Of a stretch of DNA of 64,000 nucleotides, positions 47,511 through 58,873 are shown piece by piece. Numbering within the stretch: the first letter of the stretch is position 1; each line of letters starts with the position of its first letter. Made by a program: the position numbers and the translations under genes. The stretch is from Lunularia cruciata. Taxonomy: Eukaryota; Streptophyta; Marchantiopsida; Lunulariales; Lunulariaceae. The stretch spans positions 38,998,001 through 39,062,000 of the forward strand of contig OX419760.1 of NCBI GenBank assembly GCA_948567375.1, given 5' to 3'. The notes under the pieces are model-generated. The model did not search any database and had not been told where the DNA came from. It saw only the letters and a list, made by a program, of their open reading frames with translations.

Positions 47511-48393
47511 CTCTCTAGAAGACAAGATAATGTCCGGCGTTCATTTTACATTAGGCAGAAGGAGGCTATGAGAGCTCACTTGGAGAGAACATTAGGAGAG
47601 GAGAAGGCTGAACTTATGTTAGAGAAACAAGATCCATTTTATACCCTGAAGTTCATTATGATGTCTTTGAAGTGATTTTGTACATCTTGTACACATGAGA
47701 GGATTTGGAGAGATTTTGTGAGGTGGATTGTAGATTTTGGGGATTAAGGTGATTTTGGGCAAAATCTCACATTTGAGATATGAACTTGAAATTTCTACAC
47801 ATAATAGCTTGGGTTGTCCTTGAGTTATCACACTTGGAATTATTGTCAGAGCTATTATGCACATTGGGCTAGAATTTTTGAAAATTGATAGGGTAAACTG
47901 CTCCTACAACTACATGCTCTCTGGAAAATTGTATAGAGTCTATCATTTTTTCAATTTTCAGTGGGTTGTTGTGACACTTTTCAAGAAAATTCAGTAAGCT
48001 ATATCCTACCTGCTAACAAAAAAATTATAGAGAGATCATTCTTGAGCAAGGAGTTATGAGTTTTTGAAGTGAGGTGGGTGGTTTTCAGACCAAATCTGAA
48101 ATATGAGTGCTAAATAGAAAGGTGTCTAGGCCAAATGGCTCAATGAAAAGGTCTGAAATTTTTCAGGGAGGGACATCCTGAAGTTGAAATCAACTGTGAA
48201 AAATTTCAAAGGACTGTAACATACAGGTTGGGAGATTTGAGGGAAATTGTGAGGAAATGTCAATTCTGTAGAGTTGAGATCTCATGCATGGGAGTTTGAT
48301 AGCAACAAAAAGCATGTTTGAGTGTTTAGATTCATCTTGGGAACATAGAGTGTCATCAAGAGTTGAGAATATGAAATTCCCTAAGGGTTTCAG
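47511..48393 (+). other. Family 2 copy B leader
   Basis: It begins with a short frame from an ATG at 47568 (MRAHLERTLGEEKAEL, 39 codons, then stop). The rest is closed in all frames. An in-frame TAA at 48382 separates it from the ORF that follows. At the matching place copy A has CAA, so the ORF originally extended upstream. Confidence 0.55.
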
Positions 48394-48810
48394 GTGATTG
48401 TAAGGGTAGATTTGAGGAAAATAGAGTTTACAATGGAATTTGAAGAGAGTGTTGAGAGGATCCAAAAACCTATGCCACTTGGAGGAAAGAGTGAGTCTAA
48501 GTGCTTTCTATGTGGAGAGAAGGGACATAAAGCAATTTCATGTCCATTGACCTTTGAGAACAAGAGATTGAGGGATAGGAGAGGCTTACTTGACTTGGGT
48601 TTGCATATTGGACCTTCTTCACCAAGATTGGGAGGGAGAAGATCTAAGACCAAGGAGTTGTGTGAGGTTTGTGGAGTGGAAGGACTTCCAAAAGGACATG
48701 AGTGTAGTGGAGTAAAAGCACTTTTGGAGACTTTGATGAAGAATCTTGGAGAGATTCTTAGTACAGCTACAGAAATACTACCACCTTCATCAGCTAGTTC
48801 TCAAGATTAG
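48394..48810 (+). CDS. Family 2 extra pre-gag ORF with two zinc modules
   Basis: 138 codons open; the true start is unknown, because the frame opens after a TAA and the first codon shown is GTG. Residues 37-50 are a CCHC knuckle (C37, C40, H45, C50; FLCGEKGHKAISC). Residues 90-104 form a second module, C-X2-C-X8-H-X-C (CEVCGVEGLPKGHEC). The end is Ser-rich. It precedes gag by 226 bp in a separate ORF, so it is not the gag knuckle, which lies at 49873. It is probably an accessory nucleic-acid-binding protein of the element; function is inferred only from the zinc motifs. Confidence 0.65.
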   Translation: MIVRVDLRKIEFTMEFEESVERIQKPMPLGGKSESKCFLCGEKGHKAISCPLTFENKRLRDRRGLLDLGLHIGPSSPRLGGRRSKTKELCEVCGVEGLPKGHECSGVKALLETLMKNLGEILSTATEILPPSSASSQD

Positions 48811-49036
48811 TGATGGAGATAATCTTTTAACTTATGGATAAACTATCCATGAGAGTTTGATTAATGTGCACTCTAGGATTTGATGTTGCTATAAAAATTT
48901 TGGATCAACTTGAACCTTTTGTGTTCCCTAGGGTGGATTATTCTCAAATGGTGTTAGTCATGTACATACTCTGTTAGTTATAGAGTGAGAGAAAGAAAAA
49001 AAAATTAAGAGAAAAGAAAGATAGTGAGGGGTTAAG

Positions 49037-50014
49037 ATGGGGAAACTTCCAATTTTCTTTGGCAAGGATGGAGAAGATGTGGAGGCCTTGGTGAGAGACT
49101 TCAAGAGAGCTTGCATAGGAAACAATGAGAGGAGGAAGAATGAGTGGGCCTTATTATTGCCAAATTTCTTTGAGGATGCAGCACTTACATGATATGAGTC
49201 TGAATACCAAAAGAGAGAGAAGAGAGATGGGGAAGAAGAATCTTGGGAGAGTTTGACTTCAATACTCATTGAGAAATTTCTTCCAGATGAGAGTTATGAA
49301 AGATTGATGAGTGACGTTACCTTTCTCAAACAAGGAGATGAAGAGCAAGTGAGGATTTATGTGGAAAGAGTGGAAAAGTTAGAGTCCAAATTTTGCATAA
49401 TGTTGAGGAAGGGTGGGGATGATGTGGAGACCACAATGATTTGCATAGGAGCCATGTTCACCAAGAATTTTGTGGGAGGGTTGAGACCACAAATTAAAAG
49501 CAAGGTGAGATATGAGAAACATTCTTCCAAGGTTGAGGCTATCAAGATCGCAATTCGTATGGAGGAGAGTTTGGAAGAAGATGAAAGTGATTTGGTGGTG
49601 AAGGAGGTTGTGCATCCTCCTCAAGGCTACAAGTATGGTGGAACTTCTGATACTCTGGAGTCAAGGGTTGCACCACAAGTAGTAGTTGCTCTAATTCTTG
49701 CACCTCCACCAAAGGATCCACTTCAAACCATCACAAAACAACTTGCAGATCTCAAAATCAATGTAGTGCAACTATGGGAGAAGAGAGAGGTGGATCAGAA
49801 TGTAGGGAGAGGGCCTAGGAGTTATGGAAACTATCCATATAGAGGAGGCCAGCCAACATCAATGATAGAAATTGTTTTGGTTGTGGAGGAAGAGGCCATA
49901 TCTAAAGGAATTGCCCAAATTCCACTTACCATGGAGGAAGGGGTTATGAGGGAGCCAATAGAGGAAAAGAGGGAGGTAGTGAAACCCAAGTGGCTCCTAA
50001 TCCAAAAAAGGTAA
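49037..50014 (+). pseudogene. Family 2 gag, copy B
   Basis: ATG at 49037 (MGKLPIFFGKDGEDVEALV). A single TGA at about 49190 is in frame with the long open part 49253-50014 (ILIEKFLPDESYERLM, VEKLESKFCIML, LADLKINVVQLWEKRE). The capsid fold is helical. The zinc knuckle NCFGCGGRGHI...RNC is at about 49869-49907 in the next frame, with a stop in place of one residue. Expression as one protein would need these changes repaired. Confidence 0.8.
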
Positions 50015-50033
50015 GGGGATAGCCTCCATAGAT

Positions 50034-51330
50034 GTGGTTGAGAGTAAGTATGAGAATGGAGAGTGTTCAAACTCCAAGGGTCTTAATTTGGAACTTTTGG
50101 CACAAGAGAAGAAGAGAGCTCGTTTTGCAAAGAATGTTCACTCTTCTCAAGGATTTACTCCAAGCAAGGATACTCCTATGTCTACTAGGAGCACTCGCAC
50201 CTCAACACCACCAACAACAAAGACTCCAAGGAAGAAGTTGGGGATGGAGGATTTCTTGATTTCAAAACAACAGTGGAACTACAATGTGCTGGAGGATGTT
50301 GGTAGCCACAAGGCTAACATCACAGTGTGCCAATTGATTGCTTTGAACCCTACTTTGAGAAAAAAGCTTAGAGGTGGTTTGAGTTCTACAAGGAGCAAGA
50401 GGAAGAAGAAGACAAAAGCTCCAGTATCAATGGGGGTGGTAGGTGCCAAGCCAGCACCATGGGAGGCTTGTGAATATGCCTCCAAGATTGATGTGAGAGT
50501 GAATGGTCACAACATCAAGGATGCATTGGTTGATGGAGGATCAGCAGTGAATGCCATGTCAGAAAGGTTGATGGAGAAGTTGGGTATAATACCCTCAAGA
50601 CCTTCAACATTTGTGGTGAGCATGGAAAACAAGCAACAAGTTTGACTAATAAGGGTGATGGATAAAGTGGTAGTTTCAGTTATAGGAGTTCAAAATCTCA
50701 TGATTTTCCAATTCTTGAAGGATTCAAGCTATGACTTACTTCTTGGAAGGCCATGGTTGAGAGCAGCACGCACAACTGATAGATGGCACAAAGGGGTACT
50801 TGAGGATTAGGCCACCAAACCATAGAGTCACAGTTCCTGTGACTAACACCACCAACACTTCACATTCAGATACATCATCTTTTGATTATTGGGAATCAGA
50901 TTCTGAAGAAGGAGCTTCATGTGTGGACACAAGCATGGAGGAGGAGACTTCCACGGAGGAGGATGAATCCGAATCTGATTTAGATATGTATCTCTTGTGT
51001 GCTATGGATTTTGCACCTAAGCCAAAGGTTTTGAAGGACCCAGATAAATCACCATTGACACTTGAGGAGGTAGAGAGAAGGTTATCTACCCTCAAGTATG
51101 GTCCAAATGTTACCAAGGAGGAGAAGGTAGGATTTGAGGAGATTTTCTGCAAGTTCATCCATGTGTTTGCTTTTAGTTACAAGGATTTGAATGAAGTCAC
51201 CTTGGAGGATCACAAGATAGAGGTGGAGTCACATGCAAGACCAATCCGCCAAAAGCAATGTTGCATTAGCTCACCAATATCTTTGGTTGTGAAGGAGGAG
51301 ATTGATAAGCTCAAGGAGGCCATTTGAGGT
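50034..51330 (+). pseudogene. Family 2 protease and linker, copy B
   Basis: Open part 50034-50645: a basic N-terminal region, then the aspartic protease start RVNGHNIKDALVDGGSAVNAM. The catalytic triad reads D-G-G instead of the usual D-S/T-G. A TGA at 50645 interrupts it. The flap and LLGRPWLRAA follow at about 50735. The acidic linker and RT-entry segment (50800-51327) are open and end near VVKEEIDKLKEA. Confidence 0.75.
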
Positions 51331-52408
51331 GGAGAATTTAGAATGGGTGTCTCCAATTGTCATTGTGAAGAAAAAGAATGGCAAGCTTCAAGTATATGTG
51401 GATTACAAGAAGCTCAATGCTGTTACCAAGAAGGACTACTACCCATTGTCATTCATTGATGAGATCTTGGAGGAGGTTGCAGGTCATGAGAGGTATAGTT
51501 TTGGAGATGGTTATAGTGGATATAACCAAATCAAGATTGCACCAGAGCATCAACAACTCACCATGTTCATCGCACCTTGGGGAACTTATGCTTTCAAGGT
51601 CATGCCTTTTTGGCTTTGCAATGCTCCAGCCACATTCCAATTGTTCATGAACAAGGTATTTGAACCTTTCATTGGGAAATTTGTGAGAGACTTCATTGAT
51701 GACTTTTGTGTCTATGGGAGCAAGGAGGAGCACTTTGAGCACCTAATCAAGGTCTTGCAACGCTTGGATGAGCCAAATGCATCACTCAACCCACAGAAGT
51801 GCATTTTTGGATGTAAAGAAGGTCTACTTTTGGGGCACATCATCTCCAAGGATGGAGTAGCAGTTGATCCTGAGAAGGTGAGGAAAATCTCAGACCTTCC
51901 ATTCCCTTCAAGCTTGATAAATTTATGCCAATTCTTGAGGATGGTTGGGTACTATAGAAGGTTCATCTTCTCATTTTCCAACAAGGCTTATGCATTGACC
52001 ATCTATATGAAGAAGGGTGTAGATTACATGGTGATTTTGGAGGACAAGGAGGCTCTCAAAGCTTTTGAGGAGCTCAAGCAATCCCTTGTTGTAGCTCCAA
52101 TTCTTGCTAAACTTGATTGGAGTAAACCTTTCATCCTCTACACTGATGCTTCTAATGTAGCTATAAGATGCACTCTTAGTCAATTAGACCAAGATGAGCA
52201 TGATCATCCAATAGCTTATGCTAGTAGGCAGATGGTTTTAGCAGAAAAGAACTACTCTGTCATGGAGAGAAAAGGATTGGCAGTGATCTTTGGTCTCAAA
52301 AAGTTTAGACACTACTTGATTGGAGGGAAAGCCACCATTGTCACGGATCACAAGGCTTTGAAGTACATCTTCAACAAGCCTAATATTGAAGGAAGACTAG
52401 CAAGGTAG
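51302..52408 (+). pseudogene. Family 2 reverse transcriptase and RNase H, copy B
   Basis: One long open part. Palm motifs: VSPIVIVKKKNGKLQVYVDYKKLN, RYSFGDGYSGYNQIKI, FKVMPFWLCNAPATFQ and FIDDFCVYG (two catalytic Asp). Thumb: GHIISKDGVAVDPEKV and FLRMVGYYRRFI. RNase H starts FILYTDASN with the first catalytic Asp and continues to IVTDHKALKYIF. The next stop is TAG at 52406, after which the frame resumes. The first acidic residue in the second palm motif is D within GDGYSGY as usual. Confidence 0.9.
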
Positions 52409-53840
52409 ATGATGCTCTTGTCTGAGTATGACTACACCATTGAGGATAGGCCAAGAAAGAAATAAGCAAATCCTGATTTGTTATCTAGAGCCTATGATCA
52501 TGATGGAGATGAGCCAGTGGATGATTCCTTCCCAGATGAGGAGCTCATGACAATCTCAATCACTCAAGAGATTCCAATGGAGTACAAGGAGATTGTGGAT
52601 TTTGGGACAAGAGGTAACTATCCAAAAGGGATGCATGCTAGGGAGAGGAAGGCCCTTGCAGCAAGATCTAGACCTTACACAATGGAGGATGATATTCTTT
52701 TTCACCAAGGAGCAGATGGTCTACTTCAAAGAGCAATGGGTAAGGAAGAGTCTATCCTACTTATAAAGGAGTTTCATGAAGGTTTAGTGTGTGGAGGACA
52801 CTTTGCAGGAAAGGTGATTGCTTTCAAGATTCTAGATGCAGGTTACCATTGGAGAGGGATTTTCAAGGATTATCTTGATTATTGCAAAACTTGTCATGTT
52901 TGTCAAGCTTTTGCTAGAAATTCTATATTCACTCCACCACTTAGATCATTTCCATTGCTAGGATCTTTTAAGAAGTAGGGAATTGATTTTGTAGGTCCTC
53001 TCAATAGAACCCCAAGGAACAATCGGTACATTGTGGTAGTTACTGATTACCTTACCAAGTGGGTTGAGGCTAGACCATTGAGGGACAAGAATGAAGATGA
53101 AGTTGGTAGATTTCTTTATGAATGCATTATCACTAGATTTGGATGCCAATTGGAGTTGGTTTCTGATAGAGGAGGAGAGTTTACAAGAAGCATTACTACA
53201 GCCATGCTACAACATTTCTCTATCACACATAGAGTAACTACATCCTATAAGCCAAATTCCAATGGCTTGGCAGAGAGAACCAATCAGACCTTGTGCATGA
53301 TGTTGGCCAAAGATGCAGAAATGGAGGGGGCTAAACATCATTGGGACAAGAGGATTCATGCAGTTTTGTGGGAGTATAGGACAACCATGAAGACTTCCAC
53401 CAAATATTCTCCATTTCAATTGGTATATGGTATTGAGTCTACCCTACCTATTCACTTTGATCTTCCTACCTTCCAAAGCATTCATAGGAGATTGAAGAAA
53501 GCACAAGGAGGTGATGCAAAGAAGTCAAGGAAGGAACAACTCATGGAGTTGGAAGAGGCAAGAGCAGTTGCTTAGTTTGAGTGGAGCAAGCCTAAAGGAA
53601 ACAAAAGGAGCTATGACAAGAGGCAAAGCAAGAAGAAGGTGGAGCCTTTCAAAGAAGGTGATTGGGTCTTTTGATTCTATTCGATTCAAGAGAGTGCAAA
53701 AGAAGTTTTTGTCTAAGTACTTTGGACCTTTCATAATGGAGAAGGTGTGGGGCAATTACACATATGATCTCGAGGAGTTGGGAGGAAGACACTTTGATAG
53801 GATTAACCATGATAAGTTGAAGATATATCATAGAAGGTAG
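52409..53840 (+). pseudogene. Family 2 integrase, copy B
   Basis: Open parts 52478-52978 and 53033-53575 are split by one TAG at 52976. Zinc domain: HEGLVCGGHFAG, then CKTCHVCQ. Core: VVTDYLTKWVEA (D), ELVSDRGGEF (D) and NSNGLAERTNQ (E), then ALWEYRTTMKTSTKYSPFQLVYG-like sequence. A further stop is at 53573. The tail (FLSKYFGPFIMEKVWGNYTYDLEELGGRHFDRINHDKLKIYHRR, 53700-53840) is the barrel and ends with no chromodomain. Confidence 0.9.
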
Positions 53841-53888
53841 AGAGACCTTCACTTTGAGGACAAAGTGAAAACTTAGTCCGGGGGTAAA

Positions 53889-54576
53889 TGTAACACCCAT
53901 TTTTGCATGTGTGTGTATTGTGATATTTAGCTTGGTATTACAAGTACTTGAGAGATATTATTTATATAGAGATAAAGTATGGTTCTACGTTAGTTATGAT
54001 AAGCTAAAGTTAGTCATAGCTAAGATAGAGGAGATCTTACTTTAGAGGAAATGGAAAAAATGAGCACCACTATTTTGGATTCTAAGGTGTTGACTTGGTA
54101 TTATTCCTAGGTGTTTGGCTTTGAGGAAAGAGTTGAGAACTCTTGGGCCCACAAGCCTTTTTGTTTTGGATTCTTCTATAGTCCAAGGATAGCCCATGTG
54201 AAGGAATCCTTGACTTAATAGTTGGGTCAAGATAAGATCACATGCTTTGGGGAATATGCCCATGTGAATGGATATTCCTTTCTACTTTTTGACTTTACTT
54301 GACTTTTAGCCTAGTAACTTGAGTTACTCCAGTAATTAGTAACTTTGGTACATAACTATTTCACAAGTATATAAACAAGGGGTGAGGAGGTACTCAGCAT
54401 CCTTTCATTAGCAACTATCTCTCTCTCATTGAGTTCTCTAGTGAGCAATGTCTTGAGTCTTGGAGTGTTAGCCTTGGAGTACGATGGAGTTGGGGTTCCT
54501 TGCCTTCTTAGTCCATGGTGCGCTACCATAATAGCCATCAGAGGTTCATCCTGAGTGAGAGACAGGCCGGCTCTCA
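53889..54576 (+). repeat. Family 2 copy B 3' LTR
   Basis: It starts TGTAACACCCATTTTTGC and ends GGCTCTCA (GGCTCACA in other copies). Scattered differences from the 5' LTR, including small indels, show the insertion is not recent. Confidence 0.9.
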
Positions 54577-55764
54577 GGACCAATTGGCTAGGGCACCAGT
54601 CTAGGAACAAGATATCTAGGGGTCAACCCTTATTGCACACAATCTAGCAATATGGGCAGATTTTGCCAACCATGACCAAGATCTACTCTAAACTAGCTAG
54701 CCTCACGCCAGCAAGCTGGCCCTTCTAGGCCTTTGTAGCCTCTCATAGCTCTATGTCTCGAAGCCTCTAAATGTTGAAATTCAGCCAAATGAGACCTTTC
54801 TTCTTGCCACTTTGAACCTACTCCAAACTTGCAAAAGTCCTCCAAATCTGGCCAACCAGCAAAACTCCTCCAAATCTGATGTAAAATCCAACCAAAATCT
54901 GACATAAAATCTGATGTAAACCCTAAATTTGGCTGACCGCCAAATCCTTTGCTAACTCTTCACTTGAGCCAAATTGAAAACACGGGTTTTTCCAAATCAC
55001 AAATTCACAAGAATAACTTCACAACTCCACCTTCAATTTTACTTTCTAAGCTCAACTTGCAACAAATTGGTCTGCCTTCACCTCTTGAGCTCAAAATCAC
55101 AACCATTGCTCAAAAATTGCTTCTTCTTTGCTCAAAAATTGGCCAACACTTCCGCACACCATTTGCCTTACTGCTAAATCTGGATCAAGCAACGAGCTTT
55201 TGCACACCAGGGAAAAACTGAACTTAAATTGAGCTACCAATGATCCACCGAGCTTGGAGATACCACCAACACTCAAAGAACTTGCACCCGATTTCCCCTT
55301 TTCACTTCTGTGATGTAATCAGATTGTTTACAACTCTCAAATACACTCAACTCAGATCAATACTTGATCTGTCACTCTATAAACTGCCAACAACTGGGCA
55401 CTAATTACAGTCAAGCCACACCCACTCTAGCTAAAAGAATCCAGGTGACGTTTGCCGGCCTCTGTCCACCATAGCTAGGAACTCGAAGGCTCAACATCAG
55501 AGAAGTGAGCTCTCTGGAGCTCCACTTCAAAAGTATACCCCTGGACTTGAGCTAGGTCTGAAACCTTAACGGTCCCACTGATGGCACACTTGACGGTGCA
55601 AATGGTGCAAAGTGACGGTGGACCCTCCCGTGAAGTTAGTACCCGAACATAAAATCTGACCGTTGGAAAGTAGTCTCTGAGAAACTGCTGAAATAACTCT
55701 AACTACTATCACTAGAACTCCAATGTCCGAGCAATCTAGATGCGACTCTACAAATGGCGTGACA
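54577..55764 (-). repeat. Family 3 long LTR, truncated
   Basis: The minus-strand LTR starts TGTCACGCCATTTGTAG at 55764 and is cut at 54577 by the family 2 element. It aligns along its whole length with 27270-28499 (for example GATATCTAGGGGTCAA and CAGCAAGCTGGCCCTTCTAG). Confidence 0.85.
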
Positions 55765-56325
55765 TAATCAAAGAGATCACTGGGAAGCATGTGCACCTAA
55801 ATCTATTATCATGATAGATACTAGTAAAAAAGGATTACCCGCATGTAAGAATCTATTTGCAAATAGAGCAACCATTAGTACCCATACTCCTATATATAAT
55901 AATCTCCTACAATATAAGACTACAATTTCCTATGGCTACTGAAAGAATTATATGCAATTTACACAATTTATCTTATAATTGTGAGAGCATACATGGTACT
56001 AATAGAATGGAGAAATTGTGGTCTATGGTATCAAATGTATGTACATATGGTAGGAGTACCTATGTGTGTATGTAAGTACCTACTAGAAAGGTGGTTCTAG
56101 GGACATAGCATCTTATAAGGATTGAGTAAAACATGAGCATATATTGTAACCTAAACCAAGATGTCTGAGATAAATGAATTGCAAAAGTCATTTTCTCTTA
56201 AAGAAGAAGACAATATCTTTTAAGTGCCCTACTTGAAACTAGAACCTTCATGGAGATTCCAAGAAAGTAATGGTTATATGTGGACTCCAAACCTTGCATT
56301 TATGAGTCAAGGTTTGTAATCTAAG
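55765..56325. other. No recognisable gene
   Basis: Non-coding, AT-rich sequence right of the family 3 LTR. Confidence 0.5.
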
Positions 56326-56575
56326 GACTCTAAGTTAAATATGAAAATCACAACTTGAACTACATCCTCAAAGGATTCCGATCTTGTGGATATGTCAAAC
56401 AAGTCAAGACTTGTACCCCCAAAGACTCTTAAGTTATATATGAAAATAGACATAACTCAAACTACATCCTCCAAGGACTCTAAACTTTGCATTATAGAGT
56501 CCAGACTTATTAACCCAAAAACTCTAATTAAATGTGAAAGTAGACATAACTCAAACTACATCCTACAAAGGACAG
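56326..56575 (+). repeat. Tandem repeat, about three units of 85-95 bp
   Basis: Units contain AAGGACTCTAAGTTAAATATGAAAAT, CATAACTCAAACTACATCCTC and a variable link with AGTCNAGACTT. Degenerate, head to tail. Confidence 0.8.
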
Positions 56576-56824
56576 AAGATATAAATGTCATATGGGAGAG
56601 ATGTAAAGAGACATGAGAGAAAAGTGATTACAATGTCACTTCAAAGCTATGTAGTATGTTATGGCAAGTAACAACTCCCCAAGAAATCTCCAAGGCATTT
56701 GAATGGCTATGATACAATATGATGCCAATGTCCTAGTTTTTCCTTATCCAAGAATCCACTCCGGCAGTGATGCTCACCTTATGAGATAAGGGTATCTATT
56801 GCGTCCAGAGTGGGATGATAAACC

Positions 56825-57441
56825 AAGTGAAACTTACCAAAATACCCCTCTAAGGACATATCCACTCTATGCATATGTACACTGTAGGTCCTTCAATGCA
56901 CAAATGTGAACTACAATGTTATCTAAATATCATTTCAGTATGCTTGACTCATAACTTACAATTATGGTGATATAGTGCTGTATATTTGATGCTTGTAAAG
57001 GCTCCTTACATGTAGTGTTTAGTCTTTGTATATTTCTCCTTCACACACAGTTGCATTACATTTGTATAAACCTTTATGTTGTCCCATGTCTTCAATGCGT
57101 ATTTTGCCTCTTCTTTGGGCGTCCAGGTGGTCGTTATATCACCGGAGGTGACGGTTGCTAAATGTGACCAATCCTCATGGTTTGGAGAAGCCCTTACAAG
57201 CATCAAATATACAACACGGTAACACTACAACGCCACATTTGTGTGTTTGAGTCAAGCAGATTCAAATGATATTAAGATAGTATTGTAGTTCTCACATTTT
57301 TGTGTCGGTGCTTTTGAGTGTTGAAGAACCGATGGGCCGTGTATGTACAGAGTGGATATAGAGTATTTGTGTAATTTTTTAACTTATAAAGGCATTTTCG
57401 TAATATCCATAACTTAAATAAGGGTATTTTGGTAAGTTTCC
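56825..57441. mobile_element. Long-TIR non-autonomous DNA element
   Basis: The arms (about 56825-57003 and 57190-57441) are imperfect reverse complements over their whole length. Their outer ends read GAAACTTACCAAAATACCC and its complement. Both sides have ATAAACC (56818-56824; 57442-57448), a possible target duplication. The centre (57004-57189) has only a short minus-strand frame (57206-57006, WTPKEEAKYALKTWDNIK) that is not a transposase. Long arms and a duplication longer than 5 bp would fit a Mutator-like or foldback element. Confidence 0.7.
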
Positions 57442-57448
57442 ATAAACC

Positions 57449-58873
57449 CAAAGGCTTATGCTCTCAGCAGGGAATTATTCCAAGACAACTTTCAGACTCC
57501 GTTAACTGATATCGTCCACACGAATGTATTGGAACGAATCTCGAGCTACTAACAACTCGCAGTGTCCAACAGTCCCCAGTCCCCTGCCCTTCGGATATAT
57601 ATAGTATATTTTTTGTTATTTGAATTATAAAGATAAAGTTTCTCGTTAATTCAAAAGTTAACAACGAATATTTATCCTATTTTGGCACCTCACATAGATC
57701 ATCTGTTTATATATTTTAGAAAAAAACTATTTTTTGACTCTTAGTTTTAAAGAAAAAAATTATCAAAAATTTGTGACATGGTTGAATAAAAGACAGTTCG
57801 AAGTATATTATCTCTTAAATTTTATTTGAGCATCACTACAACATACCATCAAGTCGGTGTCCAATAAATGAAACACCATGAACTAGCGGATAAACAAAAA
57901 GTTAATTTATAATAGAACCATACGTAATTGCCTTGCGCGTTTACACATTCAAAAAGGCTTGGCCACTCTTACTTATACGTTCATGGTAGAAGGGTGGGTC
58001 GATAGGAGTATTTCTCTTCAAATCTTATTAACGTAGTACTCGAACTTCAGATTTCTCGTTAAGACAACATAAATGACTTAAATAAGTAATGGGAGCAGAA
58101 GCCGTTTATAGATAACTTATTGTCCGAACTGAAGATGCACTAAGTTCAGCACCTACACAACATTAAGAGTACTTGCTCTACCCTTACCTGAATCCGAAAG
58201 ATAACGATCCGGAGAGCAGAAAATTCTTACGCGCGGGCTTCCAATATGGATATGTTTAAAAGAAAAACATGGACTACCGATGTAGAACAGAACTGTAGAA
58301 ATGAAGTTCAGTGTAACTCAATTACATGAGGTCGCACGTCCTGCACACTATTACCATATGAACAATCTTGCTAAAAGCAGCAAAACCTGCCGTCAGGATC
58401 GACTCTGAATACTTCAACGTCGATACAAACTGCATTCAGTCTGAAGGATATGAACTATATATAAGTATGAAAAACAACTCGTAGCTCTTACCTGCTACAG
58501 ATACCAAGTGCGCAGAATGGTAGGCATTCTTCCTACAGACCCCTGCTGGAATTCTGCTGTAGATTGCGTCAAGCTATCCTCGCTTATCCAAACAAACTTC
58601 ATACGGTTGGTGGCGAGGAGCGTATTAATAATGGTTGCAAAAATGCAAGGCTTCAAACACTCGCATGATGACACAAATAGTCAGAATTGTGGGAAGCGTT
58701 GACTGCGCAGTAACAGCCCACTTATTCAAAACAGCAAGTATGGACTCAGCTTATTGGATCATCGGAGCTGAAAGAGTGACAGACAAGCGGTATAATTTGT
58801 AACCGGGAACTAGGTCAACTTCATTGAAGGAAAGCTTACAGGTGGTTTCTATAAACACCATTCCAGAGTTTCT
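57449..58873 (-). other. 3' flank of the LNK-like gene
   Basis: No second gene is recognised. On the minus strand, donor-like sequences GCAG|GTAAGAGC (58494) and TTCAG|GTAAGGG (58189) follow the stop codon, so the transcript may have spliced 3' UTR exons. AT-rich sequence at 57600-57850 could hold the polyadenylation region. Confidence 0.35.

Larger units (their letters stand above)
46797..54576 (+). mobile_element. Family 2 retrotransposon copy B, full length
   Basis: This is a 7.78-kb element with both LTRs (46797-47488 and 53889-54576), primer site 47489-47510 and a purine tract at the 3' LTR (CCGGGGGTAAATG). Internal order: leader, extra zinc-finger ORF, gag, protease, RT, RNase H, integrase. 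Order and motifs place it in Ty3/gypsy. It lacks a chromodomain and uses a tRNA-Asp-like primer site. Only scattered stops interrupt pol, so it is young compared with its neighbours. Left flank GGGAC and right flank GGACC are not a clean target duplication, and the flanks are different parts of family 3. Confidence 0.9.
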
